From: Bacteroidota bacterium
GTDB taxonomy: Bacteria; Bacteroidota; Bacteroidia; Chitinophagales; Chitinophagaceae
Assembly (NCBI GenBank): GCA_018267575.1
Contig: JAFDYF010000071.1
Location: 1-33,968, forward strand
DNA: 33,968 nucleotides
Reading direction: 5' to 3'
Shown here: one piece after another, positions 8,572 through 15,439 of the stretch
Layout: each line of letters starts with the position of its first letter
Position numbering within the stretch: position 1 is the first letter of the stretch
Program-made: the position numbers and the translations under genes
Notes under the pieces: model-generated
What the model was told of the DNA's origin: nothing
Database searches by the model: none
The model's input: only the letters and a program-made list of their open reading frames with translations

Positions 8572-9618
8572 TCAGCTTGGGTTGAGAGAATGAGCGTTCT
8601 CTGAAGCTTGGCTTACCGATTCGCTCACTGGCTTTAGATGTAGCACTTCCTTCATGAATTTTTCGATTTCGGTTTGTACACCAGCCACATCGTGGGATTT
8701 GATATAGGAGCCGATAACATGGGTGCCTGTATTCGGCATGGCCATTTTTCTTTTTAAGCTATCAGCAGTGCCCAGTTCATCAAACATTTTTAGCATGGCA
8801 GAAACTTTCACGGTGCTATCTTGGTGGATCTCGTCCTTATAATAATAGAGTAGTTCAACCGGTTGGGTTATTTTTTGGAAGGTCTCTTTGTTCATGACTG
8901 TTTCCAGCATTTCTTCCAAAGCGGCCACAGCCTCAGCCCGGTAATGGGTATACCAATATTGTTTATTGATGGGGCGCAAGTCTTTCGAATCAATATAATC
9001 CGAGCCGATAACGGCATGGGCTATCTGAAGACCCCAATGATTATTGGCCAGCCAGGCAAATGGGTCATTGATAGCAATACAAGGGGATAATAATACCATC
9101 GCTTGCACATCATCAGGGAAATCGGATGCCAGTTTTAAAGCTAGGGCGCCTCCTGCCGAAGTGGCCATCAATATCACTTTTTTCCCAAGCTGTCTGCCAA
9201 TGGCCAAGGCTTGCTTGGCGGATTCCCAATATTCATCCACGGTCAAATGGATCATCGCATCTGGGGTATCGATACCATGCTCGGCCAATCTGGATAGATA
9301 CAAATTGCAACCAAACTCTTTTGCTATATCCTTATGGATAGGATCGCCTTCCGCTTGTGAAGCGGAAAATCCGTGGAGGTACACGATGGCATATGCAGTT
9401 TTTGCTTTTGAGGAATCATTGGCCCAGATGATCCTGGCCTCATTATCAGGTTTCAACTTGTGCATAGCCTCGTTTCTCTTGACATATTGCTCCAATTGGG
9501 CGGGGTCCGAAGGAATGTTGGGCATTTGTTTGCTATAATCAGAGGCTGCTGGGCTTGGCCCCAACAAATAAATAATTACCAATACTGCGGGAATTGCCCA
9601 AAGCCATTTTTTACGCAT
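8572..9618 (-). CDS. Alpha/beta hydrolase, membrane-anchored or exported
   Basis: This 348-residue protein begins with a basic start and a hydrophobic stretch (residues 5-20) followed by a serine/proline-rich linker, so it is probably anchored in or exported across the inner membrane. The alpha/beta hydrolase core shows YLHGFSAS (oxyanion region, near 80), a nucleophile elbow MATSAGG with S154, YYYKDEIHQD with D262 or D267, and a catalytic histidine in TGTHVIGSY (H300). The first glycine of the usual GxSxG elbow is alanine here, which occurs in some esterase and lipase subfamilies. The C-terminal tail (about 315-348) is polar and low in complexity. It is likely an esterase or lipase with unknown substrate. 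It lies about 100 bases before the fabH-like gene on the same strand. Confidence 0.78.
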   Translation of the reverse strand: MRKKWLWAIPAVLVIIYLLGPSPAASDYSKQMPNIPSDPAQLEQYVKRNEAMHKLKPDNEARIIWANDSSKAKTAYAIVYLHGFSASQAEGDPIHKDIAKEFGCNLYLSRLAEHGIDTPDAMIHLTVDEYWESAKQALAIGRQLGKKVILMATSAGGALALKLASDFPDDVQAMVLLSPCIAINDPFAWLANNHWGLQIAHAVIGSDYIDSKDLRPINKQYWYTHYRAEAVAALEEMLETVMNKETFQKITQPVELLYYYKDEIHQDSTVKVSAMLKMFDELGTADSLKRKMAMPNTGTHVIGSYIKSHDVAGVQTEIEKFMKEVLHLKPVSESVSQASENAHSLNPS

Positions 9619-9864
9619 GGTTTAGTTTTGATCCTGAATTTATTGAATATTATTGAATGGATGGTACTTCAATGTGAAAGGTAGCGAAGAATTAAAAATA
9701 GAACTTGGTAGCGGTACTTGCAATTATACTCCAAATACTAAGACCCGCCATACTTACATTTTTCGGATAAATTTGATGATAAGATTATTTATTTTGTGAT
9801 GAGTGAATAGGATAAAGAGAAAATCGCGATATTCATTTGTTTTTTCTATACCAAATTATAATAC

Positions 9865-10995
9865 ATGCTTCCAGTCAAACAGGAAAGGTTTTTAGCACTT
9901 GATGTCTTTCGGGGGATGACCATCTGCTTTATGATTATTGTGAACACGCCGGGCAATGGCCATTATGCCTATGCGCCGCTCAACCATGCAGCATGGAATG
10001 GTTTTACCCCTACCGATCTGGTCTTTCCTTCTTTTTTGTTTGCCGTGGGCAATGCCATGAGTTTTGTGATGGCCAAATGGGTGGATATGAGCCAATCCCA
10101 AGTGTTGGGGAAAATATTCAAACGCACTTTTCTTATTTTTTTATTGGGCTACTTGCTCTATTGGTTTCCTTTTATAGGGTTGGATAAAAGCGGGAATGTG
10201 GGTTTGCTTCCGATCTCCCATACAAGGATATTGGGCGTGCTCCAACGGATAGCTCTTTGTTATGGTATCGGTTCGTTGATGATCTATTATCTCAAACCCA
10301 AAACTTCCCTGATCATTTGTATTATTATATTGATTGCGTATTGGCCCATCATGTATATGTTTGGGAATCCTGCTGATCCATTGAGCCTCACCGGTAATGC
10401 TGGGCTGCGTTTCGATAAATGGTTGATGGGGGAAGACCACATGTACCATGGCGAGGGTATTGCTTTTGATCCCGAAGGTTGGCTGAGCACACTGCCTGCT
10501 GTGGGCAATGTAATTGCTGGTTATCTGGCGGGCAAGTTTATACAAGAAAAAGGGAAGACCTATGAAACCCTTGCCAAACTGATGTTGGTGGGTTTTGGTT
10601 TGTTGGTGATCGCTTATTTCTGGGACTTGGGTTTCCCCATTAATAAAAAACTTTGGACCAGTTCTTTTGTGCTGTACACCGTGGGGCTTGATTGCATCAT
10701 CATTTCGGCAGTCATGTATGTGATCGATTTTTTGCAGATCACCCGCTGGACTTATTTTTTTCAGGTATTTGGGAAAAACCCCTTGTTTATTTATCTGCTC
10801 TCGGAAGTGGGTGCTACTATTTTATTTGTGTTGCATGCCCAGCCCAAGGTTTCCGTTTTTGCTTGGCTGTACAATAATATTTTCCGTCATGCCGGATTGT
10901 ATTTTGGCTCCTTCCTTTTTGCGGTCAGCTTCATGCTGTTCTGTTGGGTCATTGGCTACTTCTTGGACAAGAAGAAAATTTATGTGCGGGTATAG
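9865..10995 (+). CDS. Heparan-alpha-glucosaminide N-acetyltransferase-like membrane protein (NagX/DUF5009)
   Basis: This 376-residue protein has about ten to eleven membrane helices and belongs to the HGSNAT/NagX acyltransferase family. The N-terminal ERFLALDVFRGMTICFMIIV is the family hallmark. NHAAWNGFTPTDLVFPSFLFAVG and HTRILGVLQRIALCYGIGSL follow. In the human homologue a histidine carries the acetyl group across the membrane. Candidate histidines here are in LNHAAWNG and SHTRILG. In Bacteroidota such proteins often accompany glycan-utilisation genes and may acetylate amino sugars in the periplasm; that role is inferred. The gene stands alone: about 245 bases upstream carry no gene, and the 3' side is repeat-rich. 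It ends properly at KKKIYVRV. Confidence 0.87.
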   Translation: MLPVKQERFLALDVFRGMTICFMIIVNTPGNGHYAYAPLNHAAWNGFTPTDLVFPSFLFAVGNAMSFVMAKWVDMSQSQVLGKIFKRTFLIFLLGYLLYWFPFIGLDKSGNVGLLPISHTRILGVLQRIALCYGIGSLMIYYLKPKTSLIICIIILIAYWPIMYMFGNPADPLSLTGNAGLRFDKWLMGEDHMYHGEGIAFDPEGWLSTLPAVGNVIAGYLAGKFIQEKGKTYETLAKLMLVGFGLLVIAYFWDLGFPINKKLWTSSFVLYTVGLDCIIISAVMYVIDFLQITRWTYFFQVFGKNPLFIYLLSEVGATILFVLHAQPKVSVFAWLYNNIFRHAGLYFGSFLFAVSFMLFCWVIGYFLDKKKIYVRV

Positions 10996-11419
10996 AGGTA
11001 AACTCTCTATTATAATAGAGAATATTTTACCACAGAGGGACAGGGAGGTTTTTTCATAGAGGAAAGGAGGTCTGGTAAACTCTTTGTGATAAAAGAGGAC
11101 ATCTTACATAGAGGAAAGGAGGGGATAAAGAAAATAAATAACTCTCAGTGCCTACCTCATTTACCTCCGTGGTAAAAAAACTTCGCTCAATAGTAGCACT
11201 ACCGTTGAACGGAGCGCCGCAAGGATGTTGATAAGCGATTATATGCCCGTTCAATAAAAAATTCATTTTACTCAGGGATGCTAAAAATTTGTAGGGTCTA
11301 ACGCCTATACCTTTTGCCTTACGCCCAACACCTTACACCCTTCATCCTCTGCGCCTACCTCCTTTCCCTCTGTGGTTAGGCCCTCTAAAATCAACAGAAA
11401 ATTAAGTTTCTCGAACTTC
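10996..11419. repeat. Gap with degenerate CCACAGAGG-type repeats on both strands
   Basis: No convincing gene is seen. An 18-base perfect palindrome, TCTCTATTATAATAGAGA, lies at 11004-11021, a few bases after the nagX-like stop, and could form a transcript-end hairpin. TTTTACCACAGAGG near 11025-11038 has an inverted counterpart near 11169-11182 (CCTCCGTGGTAAAA; 13 of 14 bases match). CATAGAGGAAAGGAGG occurs twice directly (11055-11070 and 11107-11122, spacing 52). A further inverted copy is CCTCTGTGGTTAGG near 11367-11380. The stretch 11290-11350 is made of pyrimidine-rich words such as CCTTACGCCC and CCTTACACCC. These words resemble the block at 1-257. Confidence 0.55.
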
Positions 11420-11450
11420 TTTGCTCTCCCGTTGTTTTGATGTACCTTTG
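11420..11450 (+). promoter_or_regulatory. Bacteroidota-type promoter for typA
   Basis: TTTG at 11420-11423 and TACCTTTG at 11443-11450 are separated by exactly 19 bases. This fits the Bacteroidota sigma factor consensus TTTG-N19-TAnnTTTG. Predicted transcription start is near 11457, leaving a leader of about 90 bases before the typA ATG at 11548. This is the best promoter in the window and supports the phylum assignment. Confidence 0.7.
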
Positions 11451-11547
11451 CGGACTCAATTTTGCAGCTCAAGGGTTTTGTATTAGCCAAGGCTTTTTAA
11501 CTATTGCACACCTAACGATGCGCTTTGACTAAGAGAATTACATAATT

Positions 11548-13350
11548 ATGGAAATCAGGAATATCGCGATTATCGCACACGTTGACCACGGTAAGACTAC
11601 CTTGGTTGACAAAATTTTGCACGCAACCAAAGTGTTCCGTGACAACCAAGAAACAGGGGAACTGATCATGGATAGCAACGACCTCGAAAGAGAAAGGGGC
11701 ATTACCATTTTCAGTAAGAACGCCGCTGTGGAATACAAAGGGGTAAAAATCAATGTGATCGATACTCCAGGCCACTCCGATTTTGGCGGGGAGGTTGAGC
11801 GTGTGCTTAAAATGGCCGACGGTGTGCTTTTGTTGGTGGATGCCTTTGAAGGCCCCATGCCACAGACCCGTTTCGTGCTTCAAAAAGCATTGCACCTGCA
11901 TTTGAAACCGATCGTGGTGATCAATAAAGTGGACAAGCCGAACTGCCGTCCCGATGAAGTGCATGATGCCGTGTTCGAGCTTTTCTTCAACTTGGATGCA
12001 ACTGAGGAGCAACTGAATTTCCCTACTTTCTATGGTTCAGGGAAAAATGGTTGGTTCAATAGCAAGAACGAACAGTGTGAGGATATCACCCCATTATTAG
12101 ATGGGATATTGGAATATGTACCTGCCCCCAAAGTGTCTGAAGGACCTACGCAAATGCAGATCACTTCCTTGGATTATTCTTCCTTTTTGGGGCGGATAGC
12201 CGTGGGCAAAGTGGCTCGGGGTTCTGTAAAAGAAGGCCAGAACATTGCTTTGATGCAGGTAGATGGTGTGAAAAAGATGAAGGTAAAAGAACTTTATACT
12301 TTCATGGGGATGGGCAAGAAAAAAGCGGAAGAAGTGTTTGCAGGAGATATCTGTGCCGTGGTTGGTTTGGAGAACTTTAATATTGGGGATACGATTTCAG
12401 ATGTGGAAACACAGGAAGCCCTGCCCATCATTAGTGTGGATGAACCTACGATGAGCATGTTGTTCAGTATCAATACATCACCTTTCTTTGGTCGTGATGG
12501 TAAATTTGTTACCAGTCGCCAATTGCGTGACCGGTTGATGAAAGAAACAGAAAAGAACCTTGCCCTTCGGGTAGAAGATACAGACAGTGCCGATAGCTTT
12601 TTGGTATTTGGCCGTGGTATCCTGCACTTGGGCATTTTGATAGAAACCATGCGCCGTGAAGGTTTTGAACTTACTATTGGTCAGCCGACTGTATTGGTAA
12701 AAGAAATAGATGGCAAGAAGAACGAACCTTATGAGATATTGGTGGTGGATGTCCCAGGGGACTATAGTGGAAAAGTAATTGACCTGGTTACACAACGCAA
12801 GGGCGAAATGCTGGTGATGGAAAGCAAGGGTGAAATGCAACATCTTGAATTCGAAATCCCATCTAGAGGTTTGATTGGTCTGCGTAGCAATATGCTGACC
12901 AATACTGCTGGTGAAGCCGTGATGGCCCACCGCTTTTTGGAATACAAACCTTGGAAAGGGCCTATCCCCGGAAGGAACAATGGGGTATTGCTTTCTAAAA
13001 ACCAAGAACGTACGACCGGTTATTCCATCGATAAATTACAAGATCGTGGGGTATTTTTTGTAGAACCCGGTGAGGAAGTATATACCGGTCAGATCATTGC
13101 CGAGCATATCAAGCCGGGCGATTTGATCGTGAATGCAACAGAGCCAAAAAAACTCACCAACCACCGTGCGAGCGGTAGTGATGATGCTTCGAAAATTGCA
13201 CCCAAGACCCTGATGACTTTGGAAGAATGTATGGAATACATCCAACAGGATGAGTGCATTGAGGTAACGCCAAAAAATATCCGTATGCGCAAAGTGATCC
13301 TGAACGAGGATGAAAGGAAGAAGCAAAGCAAGCGGATGGAAACGGCATAG
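11548..13350 (+). CDS. typA: Translational GTPase TypA/BipA
   Basis: TypA/BipA is a ribosome-associated GTPase related to EF-G that helps 50S subunit assembly and stress adaptation. At 600 residues it has the normal length. The GTPase domain shows G1 in AHVDHGKTT (10-18), the switch-I sequence RERGITI, G3 DTPGH (72-76) and G4 NKVD (126-129). Later segments match TypA rather than LepA or EF-G: YTGQIIAEHIKPGDLIVN, the KKLTNHRASGSDDA loop and the C-terminal ECMEYIQQDECIEVTPKNIRMRK. A good promoter lies about 100 bases upstream and a factor-independent terminator follows 21 bases after the stop. It is therefore very probably transcribed alone. Several long antisense frames across it are shadows. 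Confidence 0.97.
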   Translation: MEIRNIAIIAHVDHGKTTLVDKILHATKVFRDNQETGELIMDSNDLERERGITIFSKNAAVEYKGVKINVIDTPGHSDFGGEVERVLKMADGVLLLVDAFEGPMPQTRFVLQKALHLHLKPIVVINKVDKPNCRPDEVHDAVFELFFNLDATEEQLNFPTFYGSGKNGWFNSKNEQCEDITPLLDGILEYVPAPKVSEGPTQMQITSLDYSSFLGRIAVGKVARGSVKEGQNIALMQVDGVKKMKVKELYTFMGMGKKKAEEVFAGDICAVVGLENFNIGDTISDVETQEALPIISVDEPTMSMLFSINTSPFFGRDGKFVTSRQLRDRLMKETEKNLALRVEDTDSADSFLVFGRGILHLGILIETMRREGFELTIGQPTVLVKEIDGKKNEPYEILVVDVPGDYSGKVIDLVTQRKGEMLVMESKGEMQHLEFEIPSRGLIGLRSNMLTNTAGEAVMAHRFLEYKPWKGPIPGRNNGVLLSKNQERTTGYSIDKLQDRGVFFVEPGEEVYTGQIIAEHIKPGDLIVNATEPKKLTNHRASGSDDASKIAPKTLMTLEECMEYIQQDECIEVTPKNIRMRKVILNEDERKKQSKRMETA

Positions 13351-13371
13351 TTTTAGAATACAAATATTTAT

Positions 13372-13404
13372 AAAGCCCCTGGTAATTGTTGCCGGGGGCT
13401 TTTG
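13372..13404 (+). terminator. Factor-independent terminator after typA
   Basis: AAAGCCCCTGG, an eight-base loop region, then GCCGGGGGCTTTT form a GC-rich stem with A's before and T's after. It begins 21 bases past the typA stop codon. The symmetric A/T flanks suggest it can act in both directions. Confidence 0.85.
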
Positions 13405-13417
13405 ATTTTGAAGGGAT

Positions 13418-13605
13418 GCCACTGATTCACTGATTTGTGGTTGAAATTGAGGGATAGCCACTGATTCACTGACTTTTGATTGAAATTGTTTGGTTGCCAC
13501 TGATTCACTGATTTTTTTAGTTGAACCTTTCATTTTTTCCTTAATCAGTGAATCAGTGGCAATCTATTTCTGTGAATCAGTGGCTTTTTTAATTGTCTCA
13601 GTGGC
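13418..13605. repeat. 39-bp tandem repeat with inverted copies (GCCACTGATTCACTGATTT)
   Basis: The 19-base core GCCACTGATTCACTGATTT begins at 13418, 13457 (one change) and 13496, giving an exact 39-base period. The rest of each unit is partly conserved (a TTGAAATTG-like centre). Inverted copies follow at 13543-13560 (18 bases, matching the core) and 13571-13584, with a further decayed remnant near 13596-13605. Copies 3 and 13543-13560 can pair to form a long hairpin with a loop of about 28 bases. The array lies between the typA terminator and the promoter of the next gene. Confidence 0.85.
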
Positions 13606-13626
13606 TTCATTTTCCGCAAATCACCT

Positions 13627-13634
13627 TAACTTTG
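13627..13634 (+). promoter_or_regulatory. Candidate -7 promoter box for small exported protein
   Basis: TAACTTTG matches TAnnTTTG and ends 15 bases before the ATG at 13650. There is no clear TTTG 19 bases upstream, so the -33 element is weak or absent. It would give a leader of about 10 bases. Confidence 0.4.
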
Positions 13635-13649
13635 CACAAAGTCTTTGAG

Positions 13650-13871
13650 ATGAAAAAGTGTGGACTGATATTGGTTTTCTTCCTTTCTCTTTCTCTGTTC
13701 AGCGTTGGCGATACCCAGGCCCAATGCTCCATCTGCACCCGTACGGCCCAACAACAAGGGGAACGCCCCGCCAAAGCATTGAATGGCGGAATCCTTTATC
13801 TTGCCTTTATTCCATTTACTGTGGTAGGTGTTATTGGTTATCGTTGGTGGAAAAGCAATCAGCAAGCATAG
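13650..13871 (+). CDS. Small exported membrane protein, conserved-type hypothetical
   Basis: This 73-residue protein starts with a clear signal peptide (MKKCGLILVFFLSLSLFSVG, then a likely cut after DTQAQ). The mature N-terminus has a CSICTRTAQQQGERPAKALNGG segment with a CxxC pair. One membrane helix follows (ILYLAFIPFTVVGVIGY) and then a short basic tail RWWKSNQQA. I recognise this layout as a small conserved Bacteroidota protein, but know of no function. The upstream reading frame extends to 13593, but the ATG at 13650 begins exactly at the signal peptide and follows a promoter-like box. It is about 90 bases from the next gene, so a shared transcript is possible. Confidence 0.75.
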   Translation: MKKCGLILVFFLSLSLFSVGDTQAQCSICTRTAQQQGERPAKALNGGILYLAFIPFTVVGVIGYRWWKSNQQA

Positions 13872-13962
13872 CGCCGGTACCCTTTCTTCGGTTTTGCCTT
13901 TAAAAGGTTTATCCATATCCTGAACTTGTAAACTAGCCACAGGTTGTAGGCAATAGTCCAAC

Positions 13963-14550
13963 ATGAAACAAGGATTTACCAAAAGAATTTTCACGGCAAG
14001 CTTATTCTTCCAAGACTTGGGCTTTTTGATATGGAACCTCCCCAAAATAATAATGGCATTTACGAATAAGCAAAAGCCAAAGCAGTTATTTGAAAAAATA
14101 GTGATCGTTACGGATGCGGTATACGGCTGTATTTATTGTTCCTGGTTAGATGCCAAGCTGGCGATTAAAAGTGGGATCAGTGAAGCGGAGATCATCAATA
14201 TGTTTCAGCTCCAGTTTCACAGCAATGCCACCGAATTTGAATTGCCGGCCCTTTTGTATGCGCAACATTATGCGGAGACCAATCGAAAGCCCGATCTTGA
14301 AATGACCAAGGGTTTGTTTAATTTTTATGGCGAAAAAACGGCCAAACAGATCATCCTCATGATACGAACCGTAACTTTTGGAAACCTGTACTTTAATACC
14401 TGGGGGGCAGTTATTAGTCGATTTAGGGGCAATCCGGCCCCAAAAAGTAGCGTAATTTTTGAATTTTTATATTTTTTGTTTAATTCCTGGATCATTCTCC
14501 CTTTTGTGATTTTACGAAAACTTGATAAAAAATTAATTGAACCGGTTTAA
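13963..14550 (+). CDS. AhpD/carboxymuconolactone decarboxylase-like protein with CxxC
   Basis: This 195-residue protein contains an AhpD-like helical core. The signature VYGCIYCSWLDAKLAIKSGISEAEI has the redox-type pair C56 and C59. In AhpD the motif reads CxxCxxxH; here the histidine position holds D63, so peroxidase-type chemistry may be altered. Family members otherwise act as thiol-disulfide reductants or decarboxylases. A mildly hydrophobic N-terminus (about 8-32) and a hydrophobic C-terminal stretch (FEFLYFLFNSWIILPFVILRKL) suggest membrane association, unusual for AhpD. Internal ATGs such as MAFTNKQ at residue 31 are possible starts. The methyltransferase gene follows after 23 bases, which suggests an operon acting on a shared substrate. 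Confidence 0.65.
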   Translation: MKQGFTKRIFTASLFFQDLGFLIWNLPKIIMAFTNKQKPKQLFEKIVIVTDAVYGCIYCSWLDAKLAIKSGISEAEIINMFQLQFHSNATEFELPALLYAQHYAETNRKPDLEMTKGLFNFYGEKTAKQIILMIRTVTFGNLYFNTWGAVISRFRGNPAPKSSVIFEFLYFLFNSWIILPFVILRKLDKKLIEPV

Positions 14551-14573
14551 AAAATGGTCGCTCCAATTATTAT

Positions 14574-15227
14574 ATGGAGATATTAAAAAGAAATTTAGAT
14601 ACAGCGCAAACACAAAAAAACTACCGACAGGTGGCTTGGTTTTATAATATTTGGAGTGGACTGACCGAATCAAAAGCCGCAAAAAAAGTAATCCAACTGG
14701 CCGATATTCAAAACGGGGAGCATATCATTGAAATTGGTTGCGGAACAGGAGTGGTTTTCAATGAAATCCTGAAAAAGAACCCCCAAGGGATTAATTTAGG
14801 CATTGATTTGTCCCCAAATATGCTTTCAAGAGCAAGAAAACTATTGGCGAAAGGCGCCACCCGAAATTATGAACTGCGGCAAGGGGATCTTTTTAACCTG
14901 AATATCGAGGAACAGGGATATGATAAATTGATCAATAACTTTATGATCGACCTAATGCCGGAAGAGAAATTCGATGATATTTTAGCGATATTTTATAACC
15001 TGTTAAAACCAAACGGGGTAGCCATTATTTCAACTTTTTCTGTTGGTAAAGGAAAAATCAACCGATTTTGGGGTTGGTTGGCCAAACATTTCCCAAAATT
15101 ATTGACCGATTGCAGGCCTGTTGATATACAAAACAATATTAAAAGAACCGGTTTTGAGATTGAGCAGGAAATTGACATCAGTCAAAATAGCTTCCCTTCC
15201 AAAGTGTATAAATTGAAAAAAGGATAA
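14574..15227 (+). CDS. Class I SAM-dependent methyltransferase
   Basis: This 217-residue protein has the Rossmann-like SAM-binding fold. Motif I is HIIEIGCGTGVVFNEIL (about 50-66), motif II is LGIDLSPNMLSRARKLL with the acidic D that binds the SAM ribose, and motif III/IV appear as RQGDLFNL and KLINNFMIDLMPEE. It resembles UbiE/MenG and other small-molecule methyltransferases, but lacks features to name a substrate. The start at 14574 is 23 bases after the AhpD-like stop. The A-rich leader AATTATTATATGGAG gives little ribosome-binding information. The C-terminal part (about 165-217) is a short variable substrate cap. Membrane-lipid or quinone-like substrates would fit its partner's hydrophobic ends, but that is speculation. 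Confidence 0.82.
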   Translation: MEILKRNLDTAQTQKNYRQVAWFYNIWSGLTESKAAKKVIQLADIQNGEHIIEIGCGTGVVFNEILKKNPQGINLGIDLSPNMLSRARKLLAKGATRNYELRQGDLFNLNIEEQGYDKLINNFMIDLMPEEKFDDILAIFYNLLKPNGVAIISTFSVGKGKINRFWGWLAKHFPKLLTDCRPVDIQNNIKRTGFEIEQEIDISQNSFPSKVYKLKKG

Positions 15228-15439
15228 ATTCTATCTGTTGTAATATTGTCCTGAATAGTTAGATTGGTGGCAAATAAGGATCAGCTTTGGATAAGTCTTG
15301 TAATTTCATGAATTCCAGAAAATCTGCATACAGCGACAATTCTATATAACCAGAAAATGTAATATTTCTTGGTTTTCCCTTTGACAGAACTGCTGCCGCT
15401 CGCATTAGTTTAGTATATTGTAGTACCAAAACGACTAAC

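Noticed and set aside
9044..9538. 164-residue plus-strand frame
   Set aside because: Antisense to the alpha/beta hydrolase, which shows a full catalytic triad.
11512..13533. Long antisense frames across typA (up to 175 residues)
   Set aside because: They have biased, non-protein-like composition and lie wholly opposite the strongly recognised GTPase, so they are shadows.
13036..13533. Antisense frame whose first residues repeat with a 13-residue period (SESVA units)
   Set aside because: The periodicity is a direct result of the 39-bp DNA repeat keeping frame. The rest is antisense to typA.
13418..13605. CRISPR array
   Set aside because: Only three direct units, spacers of 20 bases that resemble each other, inverted copies mixed in, and no cas genes.
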